Below are positions 1 through 8,064 of a stretch of 64,000 nucleotides of DNA, piece after piece; position 1 is the stretch's first letter, and each line of letters opens with the position of its first letter. Both the position numbers and the translations under genes were made by a program. The stretch comes from Mucilaginibacter sp. (GTDB lineage: Bacteria; Bacteroidota; Bacteroidia; Sphingobacteriales; Sphingobacteriaceae). The stretch covers positions 42,195 through 106,194 of the forward strand of contig NZ_JAQBOD010000016.1 of NCBI RefSeq assembly GCF_028288205.1, in the 5' to 3' direction. The notes below the pieces were generated by a model. It did not search any database, had not been told where the DNA came from, and saw only the letters and a list, made by a program, of their open reading frames with translations.

Positions 1-4
1 GGTT

Positions 5-47
5 AGCAATAAGAGCACTCTTTTTAAATAAGACAGCTCTTATTGCT
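5..47. repeat. perfect 12-bp inverted repeat (hairpin)
   Basis: AGCAATAAGAGC at 5-16 is exactly complementary to GCTCTTATTGCT at 36-47, with a 19-nt loop. It lies downstream of the minus-strand BtuF-like gene and could act as a transcription terminator, but no clear T tract follows on either strand, so the role is open. Bases 48-149 hold no supported gene. Confidence 0.5.
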
Positions 48-149
48 CAGGTTGATATTACTGTATTTGGTAACGCAGGAATTTTGGTTTTATTGCGACT
101 CGCTAAAAAAATAAATCAGGAGATCATGAGGCACTTCTTCATTTACTAT

Positions 150-617
150 TTATATAGAAAACTTTATCCAACCTTCATCTTCATATCCAAAAATAAATTG
201 TTTAGGATTGATGATCTCTGCCAATAGCTCAATAGAATTAACCTTATTTTCAGATGGATTATCGAAAAAATATTTACTTCCGTTGGCAATGTAAAGTCGG
301 TTGTTTTTAACAGCCTTGAGGTTAACAAAGCCGGGTAGTTGTAATAGATGGTCAATATGCTTCATACTTTGCTCAATGGTATATCCTCTAAGCATCACAA
401 TCATAATATCAGGATCGTTTTGAGTAATGGTATTCCAATCTGCAGGAGACAGCATAGGTACCGCCGCGCCGCCTGCAATGTTTAAAAGTTCATCGTCCTG
501 CCAAAACATTAATGGATCAAGCCCTTCTATACAAGCAACGGTTGGTTTTTGCTCAATAAATTTAAGCTTGTGTTTAATTAGGTCAATACGTTCCTGTAAT
601 TCTTCTGTTAGCTCCAT
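150..617 (-). CDS. BtuF-like cobalamin ABC-transporter substrate-binding protein, C-terminal half only
   Basis: The 155-residue product from the internal ATG matches my knowledge of the C-terminal lobe of BtuF-type periplasmic binding proteins: a linker-helix-like start (ELQERIDLIKHKLKFI), the TVACIEGLDPLMF strand, an 'NIAGG' segment, a DPDIMIVMLRGY strand, 'NNRLYIANGSKYF', and the typical closing GYEDEGW. Family members are usually about 260-300 residues with an N-terminal lobe and often a signal peptide; both are absent here, and upstream DNA is a repeat spacer followed by the divergent LysE gene. The open frame runs to 686 but the extra residues are translated repeat. It is probably a truncated, non-transporting remnant, although a half-size protein cannot be excluded. 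No permease or ATPase partner is adjacent. Confidence 0.6.
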   Translation of the reverse strand: MELTEELQERIDLIKHKLKFIEQKPTVACIEGLDPLMFWQDDELLNIAGGAAVPMLSPADWNTITQNDPDIMIVMLRGYTIEQSMKHIDHLLQLPGFVNLKAVKNNRLYIANGSKYFFDNPSENKVNSIELLAEIINPKQFIFGYEDEGWIKFSI

Positions 618-790
618 TTGATGTGCAGATATGCGGATGTGCAAATGTGCAGATTTTTTTGATGAAGAATAATTACAAAATGTCATTTAGAACGTGGGTG
701 ACGAATGGCAATCACGTTAATAATTTAATAACATCATTTACACATCCGTGCATTTGCAAATCTGCACATCCAAAACATATCTTTGCGCCG
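618..790. repeat. spacer with word-type inverted repeats (TGTGCAGAT / ATCTGCACA)
   Basis: The spacer between the BtuF-like remnant and the LysE gene contains repeated forms of 'gatgtgcagat' and 'gatgtgcaaatgtgcagat' near 619-652 and their complements ('acacatccgtgcatttgcaaatctgcacatcc') near 740-773. The two halves are inverted relative to each other and could fold into a long imperfect hairpin. The same design with different words occurs in many other spacers of this window. Confidence 0.6.
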
Positions 791-1444
791 ATGATCTTCC
801 TAACATTTTTCCTCGGGCTAATAGCTAACTTTATTGGCTATATACCGCCCGGAAACATCAATCTTACCCTAATACGTATCACTATAAATCGTGGCTTTAA
901 ACAGGCCATGCACTTTATTATTGCTTTCTCATGTGTTGAGTTTTTCTTTACCTTTTTTATTATGCAGGCAGCCAAATGGCTATCGGCACAGGTTAGGCTG
1001 GATGTAGTTATTGATTGGGTAATGGCCGCGTTGTTTTTTACATTGGGGATAATTACCTGGTTAAGCCGCAAAAAACCACCCGAAACCAATTATGCCGAAC
1101 ACGACAGTATTAAATATGGTATCTTGTTGGGTTTTATTAATCCGATGCAGGTACCTTTCTGGATCATTACCGGAACGTACTTAATCACCCATGAATGGAT
1201 ACTGGACGGGATGCTGGCTTTAGTTATATTTAGTATAGGCTCTGCCGCAGGCGCATTTTTATGCTTGTTTTTGTATGCCCGGTTCGCGCAGTATATACAA
1301 AGCAAATTCGCTTTAAGCACAAGGGTTATTAATACAGCTATTGCTATATTATTTTTTGCTTTATTCGGCTATCATGTAGTGAAAAGAGTGTATTTGGCTA
1401 TTGTGCCGAAAGAGAATAAAATAATAGCACACCGCGATAGCTAA
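791..1444 (+). CDS. LysE family transporter (amino-acid exporter-like membrane protein)
   Basis: A 217-residue, strongly hydrophobic protein with about six membrane segments, the usual size for the LysE/RhtB exporter superfamily. The N-terminal segment with the PPGN motif (GYIPPGNINLTLIR) is the family hallmark, and 'GFINPMQVPFW' in the second half is the matching repeat motif. The start at 791 (MIFLTFFLG) is chosen because upstream in-frame codons are translated repeat DNA. The predicted role is export of an amino acid or other small solute across the inner membrane; the substrate cannot be told. The gene ends convergent with, and overlapping by 4 bp, the DUF2157 gene. Confidence 0.85.
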   Translation: MIFLTFFLGLIANFIGYIPPGNINLTLIRITINRGFKQAMHFIIAFSCVEFFFTFFIMQAAKWLSAQVRLDVVIDWVMAALFFTLGIITWLSRKKPPETNYAEHDSIKYGILLGFINPMQVPFWIITGTYLITHEWILDGMLALVIFSIGSAAGAFLCLFLYARFAQYIQSKFALSTRVINTAIAILFFALFGYHVVKRVYLAIVPKENKIIAHRDS

Positions 1445-2493
1445 TTCTGCGAACTTCTGCTTTTCAAATTCCATATCCTCTCTGCCTTACGTCCTATCAG
1501 CCAAAAAGAGGCGGCCAGTATAGCAAAGAACAGGGTTTTGTTAGTATGGTCCCAAAAATATTCGAAGTATTTGGTGTAGATGAAAATGATAAGAAAGGTT
1601 ATACCAAACTCGCGCGATATATCATCTTTGTTTTTTAGTCCGTATAACAGGAAGCCACCCGCTACACACATGGAAATTATCCCCCAGTAAAATAAGCTAA
1701 TCTGCCGTATATGGTACCATTTATCCAAATTGCCATAGTTGCCAAAAATGCTTAGCAACCATAACGATATAAATAGATACAACAATCCCACCACATAAGT
1801 ATGCTCCCAGAAATAAGCAAACCAATTGCGTGATCTTAAAATATGGCAGGCGCTAACCAGTACTACACCAAACAGCACAAAACGTAACGGATAATTCATA
1901 CCTAAAAAGTAATCACTCCAATGAGTTTGGAAACCGGTTTCTGTACCGAACCAACTGCCCAGCGATACTAACGCGAACAACCATATTAATCTTGAATTCA
2001 TCCGCCAGCCTAAAAAGCCATAAACAAAAACAGATAATAAGAAAAGTAAAGAATAATGCCCCGAGCCCCTATCCAGCGTTTTACCGAGGTAGGCAATGCA
2101 GCAGGCGGTAAACAATATGCCGGTAAAAACTACGGCCTCGTTACTGAATATTTTTTCCGGATAAAGCCTTTCCCTTCGTCGTCCCCAATAAAACAGGAAT
2201 GCGGCCGATATAGCCGAGCCAATGCTGATGATAATATCGGGTGTATAATATAAATGCTTGAGCCAGTTAACCACCACATCGTTAACTATCAGGAAAGCGA
2301 ACGAAGCGCCGCCGCATATCAAAGCTATCCAAAACGAATATTTAGCCAGCCGCATCCAGTCGAAACCCTTAACCTCATACGAATTGCGCAATTTTTCGGC
2401 CTGTTCATCACTAACCAAACCCTCCTTTTCCCAATAAGAAATGGTGCTGTTTAAAAAATCACTTTCGGGTTTGTCTATGTTTAGTTTGTTCAT
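1441..2493 (-). CDS. DUF2157 domain-containing multi-pass membrane protein
   Basis: A 350-residue protein with a soluble N-terminal stretch (about residues 1-48; 'SYWEKEGLVSDEQAEKL') followed by roughly ten hydrophobic segments. The N-terminal helix-turn signature and layout match DUF2157 membrane proteins, whose function is unknown. The gene is separated from ribF by about 117 bp containing partial word repeats (ggtcattgtgtcattggtcc), so it may have its own promoter. Overlaps the convergent LysE gene by 4 bp. Confidence 0.75.
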   Translation of the reverse strand: MNKLNIDKPESDFLNSTISYWEKEGLVSDEQAEKLRNSYEVKGFDWMRLAKYSFWIALICGGASFAFLIVNDVVVNWLKHLYYTPDIIISIGSAISAAFLFYWGRRRERLYPEKIFSNEAVVFTGILFTACCIAYLGKTLDRGSGHYSLLFLLSVFVYGFLGWRMNSRLIWLFALVSLGSWFGTETGFQTHWSDYFLGMNYPLRFVLFGVVLVSACHILRSRNWFAYFWEHTYVVGLLYLFISLWLLSIFGNYGNLDKWYHIRQISLFYWGIISMCVAGGFLLYGLKNKDDISREFGITFLIIFIYTKYFEYFWDHTNKTLFFAILAASFWLIGRKAERIWNLKSRSSQN

Positions 2494-2610
2494 TGGTCAT
2501 TGTGTCATTGGTCCTTGATTTTTCTTTTTCAATAACCATGCTATAACTTAAACAAAGCTATTAATTAAAATTCCAGAATTTAAAACAATCAAATGAATAT
2601 GCAATTTCAA

Positions 2611-3540
2611 CTAATGACTAAGTAAACTAATTACATCTTCCTTATCCTTTGCTATCTGCACCTTCAAGTCATCCAGCCCGGCAAATTTAATATCGCCCCG
2701 CACAAAATGGTGGAATTCCATGCGGATGGTTTCATTGTATATCTCATTATTAAAGTCGAACAGGTTAACTTCAATATTACGATTCATGCCATTAATGGTA
2801 GGGCGACTGCCTATATAGGCCATGCCTTTATATTCAATATCATTTAACTGCACTTTAACCGCGAAGATGCCATCCGCAGGTATAAGTTTGTATTTTTCTT
2901 CTATTTGGATATTAGCTGTAGGGTAGCCAATTTGCCGACCTATCTGGTCGCCGCGGATAACTTTGCCGGTAAGAAAAAACGGGTAGCCCAAAAAGGTATT
3001 TGCCAGCTGGATATTATCGCCCAATATGGCTTCGCGTATACGGGTAGAGCTTACAGCTACATCATTAATATCCTGCTCGGGTATCTCTATCACCTCAAAA
3101 CCATAAACCGGCGAGAGTTGCAGCAAATCGCTTAACCCGCCGCGGCGGTCCTTGCCAAAACGGTGATCGTAGCCTATTACTATCTTTTTTGTTCCGATTT
3201 TATTAACCAGTATATCGCGGATATAATCTTCGGCGTTCTGGTTAGAAAAATCGCGCGAAAACGGGGTAATAATTAAATGGTCAACACCTAATTGCTCCAG
3301 CAATGCGGCCTTTTCATTAATGGTGTTAATGAGCTTGATGCTTTCATCCTCAGGATGTAATATCATCCGCGGATGCGGAAAAAAAGTTAGGATAACCGTT
3401 TCGCCGCCAGTGGCATCGGCCAATTCTTTTATTCGTGATATAATTTTTCGGTGCCCCAGGTGTACTCCGTCAAAAGTGCCAATGGTAACAACGGCATTTT
3501 TAACAGGCTTAAATTCATCAATATGATGGTAGATTTTCAT
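2611..3540 (-). CDS. ribF: bifunctional riboflavin kinase / FAD synthetase
   Basis: A 309-residue cytosolic enzyme that phosphorylates riboflavin to FMN and adenylylates FMN to FAD. The N-terminal nucleotidyltransferase domain shows the GTFDGVHLGH motif (21-30), 'FFPHPR' (53-58), and the 'SSTRIREAI' segment (164-172). The C-terminal riboflavin-kinase domain carries 'GQxxGRxxGYPTAN'-type sequence (GDQIGRQIGYPTAN, 197-210). Full family length. It follows truB on the same strand by about 84 bp, a truB-ribF order common in bacteria, although here the spacer is full of aaaggtaaaagg word repeats. Confidence 0.95.
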   Translation of the reverse strand: MKIYHHIDEFKPVKNAVVTIGTFDGVHLGHRKIISRIKELADATGGETVILTFFPHPRMILHPEDESIKLINTINEKAALLEQLGVDHLIITPFSRDFSNQNAEDYIRDILVNKIGTKKIVIGYDHRFGKDRRGGLSDLLQLSPVYGFEVIEIPEQDINDVAVSSTRIREAILGDNIQLANTFLGYPFFLTGKVIRGDQIGRQIGYPTANIQIEEKYKLIPADGIFAVKVQLNDIEYKGMAYIGSRPTINGMNRNIEVNLFDFNNEIYNETIRMEFHHFVRGDIKFAGLDDLKVQIAKDKEDVISLLSH

Positions 3541-3624
3541 TTTTAGAAGGTAAAAGGTAAAAGCTGAAAAGGTAAAAGGTTTTTCACTTCCAGACTTTTA
3601 TAATTCAATAACTCACTAATTCAA
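3541..3624. repeat. aaggtaaaagg word-repeat spacer between truB and ribF
   Basis: The spacer contains 'aaggtaaaaggtaaaagctgaaaa' followed by further 'ggtaaaagg' copies and then 'attcaat/actcac' words. The same AAAGGTAAAAGG word recurs, in inverted arrangement, inside ispG near 42.3 kb. Confidence 0.6.
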
Positions 3625-4365
3625 TCATTCAATAATTACTTTTTGTTCTTTTATCACACTCACCAGCTCTGTCACTTCCCAGGCATCTTTCAGCTGATAG
3701 TTGCCGCTGCGGGTGCGTACTAAATTGGTTAGGTACGCCCCATTGTTTAAAGCCTTGCCAAAATCATTCACCAGCGACCGTATATAAGTACCCTTGCTGC
3801 ATACCACGCGGAAATCAATCTCGGGCAGCTCGATGCGGGTTATTTCAAAATCGATTATGGTAACATTGCGCAAGCGCAGTTCTACTTCTTCGCCCCGACG
3901 TGCTTTTTCATATAAACGCTCGCCATCAATTTTTATGGCAGAGTGCGCGGGTGGATATTGTTGTATGTCGCCCATAAATTGTTTACAAGCATTACGTATC
4001 TGGTCGTTGTTAAGGTTGCTTGTATCAAAAGTTTCATCTACCTCTGTTTCCATATCGTACGATGGGGTAGTAGCGCCCAATATCATGGTGCCGGTGTATT
4101 CTTTTTCTTCGGCCTGGAAGGTATCTATCTGTTTGGTCATTTTGCCGGTGCAGATAATTAACAGCCCCGTAGCCAGTGGATCAAGCGTACCGGCATGGCC
4201 CACCTTTAATTTTAATGGCTTGAACGAATTGCGCAGTTTGCCCACCACATCAAAGCTGGTCCATTGGTATGGTTTATTAACCAGCAGTAATTCGCCTTCG
4301 GCAAAATTGAATTGTTTGTTTTTTGGTAGTGCGGTATCCAAGGCGTTTGTTTTATTTTGGGGCAA
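3625..4365 (-). CDS. truB: tRNA pseudouridine(55) synthase
   Basis: A 246-residue enzyme that isomerises uridine-55 in the T-loop of tRNA. The catalytic motif HAGTLDPLATGLL includes the nucleophile Asp62, and 'KGTYIRSLVNDFG' is the conserved RNA-binding/active-site motif III. 'LVNKPYQWTSFDVV' is the usual N-terminal motif. The length suits the shorter TruB group that lacks a full C-terminal PUA domain. It is 44 bp downstream of the DACNV-type gene and 84 bp upstream of ribF, all on the minus strand, so co-transcription is likely. Confidence 0.95.
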   Translation of the reverse strand: MPQNKTNALDTALPKNKQFNFAEGELLLVNKPYQWTSFDVVGKLRNSFKPLKLKVGHAGTLDPLATGLLIICTGKMTKQIDTFQAEEKEYTGTMILGATTPSYDMETEVDETFDTSNLNNDQIRNACKQFMGDIQQYPPAHSAIKIDGERLYEKARRGEEVELRLRNVTIIDFEITRIELPEIDFRVVCSKGTYIRSLVNDFGKALNNGAYLTNLVRTRSGNYQLKDAWEVTELVSVIKEQKVIIE

Positions 4366-4409
4366 AGGTAAGATTTAATTTTTTTTGCTTTGTTTACGAA
4401 AAGGGCTGA

Positions 4410-5549
4410 TTACAGCAACAATATATCAATCCTATGCGCATGCACCATCTCCAACTGTGGTGCCCACGCAAAAATAGTAAACTTACCATCCTGCGAGGCT
4501 ACAAGAGCAACAGCATCCCGCTGATCGTAAATAAACTGCGCGGCAGCCAGGTGGCGTGTGCCGCCATTTTGGCCCGGGTGCATAAGCGTTGGGGCGCCGT
4601 CAAGCATAGGCTCGGTGGTAATGATCTGGTCCACAGGCAAGCTCATGCCCGAACGTGCTACTTTTGCGCCGAATGCCAGCAGCTCATAATTACGGTTAAT
4701 TATTGTAGCGCCATCTACCGCGGTAAACCCGCCAACTATATCTATTGCCCGCAGCAATGCTTCCTGCCAGTCGGTTTTGGTGCGTTCGCATTTATCCTGT
4801 TGCATGAGCTTGGTAATACCTGTAAAGGTTGGCACAACCGGGTAGGATATAGGGTGAATTATAGACTCCTGCCAGGTATTGGAATGTTCGGGCACTATCA
4901 ACACCAAACCACCGCGGCCGTGGATGCGCATGGATGCTGCCAGCTCTACCATAATATTTACAGAGCCATCAACAAACGGTGAAGGCATGCCAAGTAAGGA
5001 ATCTATAATGGCCGGGCAGTTAAGCAGGCTGGTATTTTGCTCATCGATAATTTTTATCTCGTCGCCTTTTAATACGGCTATGTTCACAAACTTGCCAAAA
5101 CCATCAGTACGGCTATGTTTGATAACCAGCAGCCCCGGCTCTACCACCTCCAATACAAAGCAAATATCCGGTATAGCCAGGGTAGTGCCCCAAACGTATA
5201 ACTGATCATCCTCATACCAAACGCCTAAGTGTATGCCCGGGCTTTCAACCGCCGGAGCTAATTTGGTTAGGTTATGCGGGGTTAGGCGTATGTGGTTACC
5301 AAATATCAATGGCTGACTTGCTTGCTCGGGTGATAGCAATGCCAGCGAAATTTTTGGCGCATGGCCCTCTTCTTTGCGCAAGCTTGCCCAAAAAGTAACA
5401 TCAATAATGGCCTCTATAATAGATGCCTGGGGCTCGTGGGCCAGGTGCTTTGCACCTTGTTGGCGCGCCGCTGCCAGGTGCGTTGTAAAATGCGCCTCGA
5501 TGGTTGCAGCCACCATACGTGCAGCTATATAGGTTGGTTCTGACAGCAT
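4410..5549 (-). CDS. putative sensor domain DACNV-containing protein with diadenylate-cyclase-like C-terminus
   Basis: A 379-residue soluble protein without signal peptide or clear membrane segment. The C-terminal ~110 residues look like a DisA_N/DAC nucleotide cyclase fold: a DGA motif at 279-281 (AVDGATIINRNYELLAFGAKV) and GTRHLAA at 330-336, in the position of the (T/S)RHRAA motif. The N-terminal ~260 residues would then be the DACNV sensor region described by comparative genomics of nucleotide signalling systems. Canonical cyclases have RHR; here the second Arg is Leu (RHL), so activity or product (c-di-AMP or another nucleotide) is uncertain. It heads a run with truB and ribF. Its assignment rests on motif recall rather than a search. 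Confidence 0.7.
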   Translation of the reverse strand: MLSEPTYIAARMVAATIEAHFTTHLAAARQQGAKHLAHEPQASIIEAIIDVTFWASLRKEEGHAPKISLALLSPEQASQPLIFGNHIRLTPHNLTKLAPAVESPGIHLGVWYEDDQLYVWGTTLAIPDICFVLEVVEPGLLVIKHSRTDGFGKFVNIAVLKGDEIKIIDEQNTSLLNCPAIIDSLLGMPSPFVDGSVNIMVELAASMRIHGRGGLVLIVPEHSNTWQESIIHPISYPVVPTFTGITKLMQQDKCERTKTDWQEALLRAIDIVGGFTAVDGATIINRNYELLAFGAKVARSGMSLPVDQIITTEPMLDGAPTLMHPGQNGGTRHLAAAQFIYDQRDAVALVASQDGKFTIFAWAPQLEMVHAHRIDILLL

Positions 5550-5651
5550 TTGTTAGTTATGTTTAAGCCTTAGCCATTATACCTCAAAAATATCTTTAAT
5601 GTTTTAAAGGTACGCAACATACATAAGTAAAATTTGACTTATACAGACCTT

Positions 5652-6308
5652 TTATAAATGTATATACCCTAACTTATTCAGATCAAAAATGCTTTTAGTT
5701 AAATACGTTTTGCCATCTTTTAATAAATATACACTATCACTTATATCAAGTAAATGACCGTACATATGATCTGTTATCAGGAAACCTTTGTTCAATTTCT
5801 CTTCTAAAAGAAACTCCTTTATCTTTTCAATTTGAATAGGGTTTAAATGCGTAAAAGGTTCATCCAGCATAGCAAATAATGATGGTGTTTTGGCAATAAT
5901 ATAAATTTCGAGTGTACGCCATTGCCCGCCCGAAAGCTGGCTTACGTTCGAATTGTATTTCCCTATAAATTCAGGGAACCTGTTTCCAAAATCAGCGTAG
6001 GCTAATTTAAAATCATCCAATACTTTTTTTACTGTAAGTGCTTTAGGGATGATATTAAATTGAGGCAGATATAGTAACAAATGAGGGCGTCTACCTGCGT
6101 TTCTAATTACTCTACCATCAAACCTTACAGAATTGCTTGAAGAATTTAATGTACCCAGCAAAATATTCATCAGGCAGCTTTTGCCCTGTCCATTTCGGCC
6201 CAGCAGGCCCGTAATTTTTCCGGTTTCGCATTTTAAATATACATCTGATAAAATACTTCTTAATCCAAAATCAAGCTGGATGCCATCTGCTTCAAGGGTA
6301 TGTATCAT
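5652..6308 (-). CDS. ABC transporter ATP-binding protein (single-domain, small-partner type)
   Basis: A 218-residue ABC ATPase with Walker A GRNGQGKS (37-44), signature LSGGQ (125-129), Walker B LFAMLDE (144-150), the D-loop region 'FTHLNP', and the switch His181 (LITDH). The start codon overlaps the stop of the upstream 102-residue membrane protein gene (ATGA, 6305-6308), implying translational coupling. Transport direction and substrate are not evident. The ATPase is on the short side and lacks a C-terminal extension. Confidence 0.88.
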   Translation of the reverse strand: MIHTLEADGIQLDFGLRSILSDVYLKCETGKITGLLGRNGQGKSCLMNILLGTLNSSSNSVRFDGRVIRNAGRRPHLLLYLPQFNIIPKALTVKKVLDDFKLAYADFGNRFPEFIGKYNSNVSQLSGGQWRTLEIYIIAKTPSLFAMLDEPFTHLNPIQIEKIKEFLLEEKLNKGFLITDHMYGHLLDISDSVYLLKDGKTYLTKSIFDLNKLGYIHL

Positions 6309-6613
6309 ATAGTTTTACAGGCAGTAATGTATATGGCAAGCCAAAGTAAAAAATCAAACACAGAAGTAGGTATCCCTAACATCCATTTTGTAACGCCCAG
6401 GTTTTGATAATAATATAATTCCTGCTTTTTGTAATGTATAGCTGTATAAAATATCATAGCCAGGGTGATGATCTTATACCAAAAAAATATTCCCGCTAAG
6501 TCATGCGCCTTTGTGCCATAACTCCAATGTAGATAAACACAACTAAGGGTTACCAGAAAATTTGGTAAAAAAATTCCGCTATAAAATCTGCTGATGAGGG
6601 TTAAGGTGCGCAT
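6305..6613 (-). CDS. small membrane protein coupled to ABC ATPase
   Basis: A 102-residue hydrophobic protein with about three membrane segments (roughly residues 12-28, 42-60 and 80-98) separated by short loops, one of which is polar and Tyr-rich (HYKKQELYYYQNLG). I do not recognise a named family. It is translationally coupled to the ABC ATPase through an ATGA overlap, so it is probably the membrane partner, but it is much smaller than standard ABC permeases; a multimer of such subunits or a further unlinked permease would be needed. The promoter would lie in the 6614-6734 divergent spacer. Confidence 0.65.
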   Translation of the reverse strand: MRTLTLISRFYSGIFLPNFLVTLSCVYLHWSYGTKAHDLAGIFFWYKIITLAMIFYTAIHYKKQELYYYQNLGVTKWMLGIPTSVFDFLLWLAIYITACKTI

Positions 6614-6633
6614 TAGTTGTGATAACGCAATTA

Positions 6634-6655
6634 TTGGGTGTTAATTGTTACCCAA
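6634..6655. promoter_or_regulatory. inverted/direct repeat TTGGGT-N10-ACCCAA in divergent spacer
   Basis: TTGGGT (6634-6639) and ACCCAA (6650-6655) form an inverted repeat, and the right half recurs immediately as 'ttgttaccca'. It sits between the divergently oriented small ABC pair and the secreted hydrolase, so it could be an operator. No regulator gene is adjacent; the call is tentative. Confidence 0.3.
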
Positions 6656-6734
6656 TTGTTACCCACCACAATACTTCAAACTTTACTTCAAACATTCTAT
6701 ATTTACCTATCCAATTAATAACCGACACAATACC

Positions 6735-7817
6735 ATGCTCAATATCAGTCCTAAAACAAAAATAATAACCCTGTGCCTTATATTATTCATAAAGGCATCC
6801 ACCTTATTTGCCCAAACAGAAAATTACCCGCCTGCAGAACAGGTTGCGCGCGATTTTAAAGCATTGCTAAACCGGTCCGCGGTTGATTTTAAGGCAACAT
6901 TTACCAACGTGCGTATGGATTCCATCGAAGTAGATAAAGGCGCTATCTATACCGAAGAAACAGAGAAAATGCCCATTCTGATTTATAAGCCGGTTATTAA
7001 GGGGCAAACCAAATTTCCGGTGGTGATATTTTTGCATGGTACCGGCGGCACAAAAGATGAGGGGGATATTAAAGACATATTTACCAAACTGGCCAAATTG
7101 GGTATTATGGGTGTTGCTATTGATGCCCGATATCATGGCCAGCGTATCGCGGGCGGCGCGCATGGCAGTAAAGAATATACCGAGGCGGCCTATCAAGCTT
7201 ATAAAACAAATGATAAAACACATCATGCCTACCCGTTCTTGTATGATACTGCTTATGATCTGTGGCGCCTGGTTGATTACCTGATTACCCGCCCCGATGT
7301 AAAAGCCGACCGTATTGGCATGGGCGGAATATCTATGGGAGGTATTGAAACATGGATGGCGGCATCTGTTGATACCCGTATCCGTACAGCGGTATTGGGT
7401 ATTTCTGTACAAAGCTTTAAATGGTCGTTAGAGAATAACCAGTGGCAGGGCCGCGCCGGCACTATTGGCGACGCGCATAAAAAAGCGGCCCGCGATATGG
7501 GCGACTCCACATTAAATAAAACCAATGTAAAAGCCGTATGGGATAAAATATTACCGGGCATAACCGGCGAGTTTGATTGCCCGTCAATGATCCGCCTGTT
7601 TGCGCCGAGGCCATTGCTGATACTAAGCAAGGATAAGGATCCTAATAATCCATACCCCGGCGCACAGATAGGGTTTGCCTATGCAACCGAAGCTTACAAG
7701 GCACAAAAAGCTTCCAATAAATTAAACATAGTTATCCAGCCAAATATGGGCCATGTTTTTAATGATGAGGATGCCTGGATAAGTATTGAGTGGTTTGCCA
7801 AGTATTTGTTGAATTAA
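6735..7817 (+). CDS. secreted alpha/beta hydrolase (prolyl oligopeptidase/dienelactone-hydrolase-like)
   Basis: A 360-residue protein from the ATG at 6735; its N-terminus is a typical signal peptide ending near LFAQ (residues 11-27), which decides the start over an upstream in-frame ATG. The catalytic Ser is in GISMG (198-202, Ser200), with an oxyanion-type HGTGG at 101-105 and a probable catalytic His near residue 340 (NMGHVF). 'LLILSKDKDPNNP' contains the likely acidic residue. It probably acts in the periplasm on an ester or peptide; substrate unknown. Followed by the long palindromic repeat element. Confidence 0.85.
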   Translation: MLNISPKTKIITLCLILFIKASTLFAQTENYPPAEQVARDFKALLNRSAVDFKATFTNVRMDSIEVDKGAIYTEETEKMPILIYKPVIKGQTKFPVVIFLHGTGGTKDEGDIKDIFTKLAKLGIMGVAIDARYHGQRIAGGAHGSKEYTEAAYQAYKTNDKTHHAYPFLYDTAYDLWRLVDYLITRPDVKADRIGMGGISMGGIETWMAASVDTRIRTAVLGISVQSFKWSLENNQWQGRAGTIGDAHKKAARDMGDSTLNKTNVKAVWDKILPGITGEFDCPSMIRLFAPRPLLILSKDKDPNNPYPGAQIGFAYATEAYKAQKASNKLNIVIQPNMGHVFNDEDAWISIEWFAKYLLN

Positions 7818-7859
7818 GATCAGGGCGTAGTGATATGCGCCGGGGGGCAAACGCGCACC

Positions 7860-8043
7860 GTTGACTCACCCCGCGACCCTTCGTGCGCGACCCTTTCTTC
7901 CGCAAGCCGCAAAGAGGGTAACTGAGTAGATTTGTCAACTTTTTAAAAGTTGGCAAATCTTTTGACTAAAGAAAAAACAACCCTCTTTCCGCCAAAGGCG
8001 AAGAGAGGGTCAGCAAGCGTAGCGATGTCGGGGTGAGTAACCG
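7860..8043. repeat. palindromic dispersed element, copy A
   Basis: About 184 bp whose left half (gttgactcacccc...gcaagccgcaaagaggg) is an imperfect inverted repeat of its right half (ccctctttccgccaaaggcg...ggggtgagtaacc). The centre has a second small hairpin (gccaactttt-like words 'caactttttaaaagttg', 7937-7953). The right half is near-identical in inverse to the left half of copy B at 14784-14934. There is no coding capacity; it resembles a MITE or REP-like element placed between the convergent hydrolase and GLPGLI genes. Confidence 0.7.
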
Positions 8044-8064
8044 CCCGCCATATTAATTACTTAC

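Noticed and set aside
3..225. Plus-strand frame open from the left edge
   Set aside because: It is antisense to the BtuF-like gene for half its length, has no recognisable motif and no visible start.
623..790. Longer N-terminus for the LysE-family protein
   Set aside because: The added residues are translations of spacer word repeats; the conserved family start is at 791.
3794..4378. 194-codon plus-strand frame over truB
   Set aside because: Shadow of truB on the opposite strand, Ser/Arg-rich with no family pattern.
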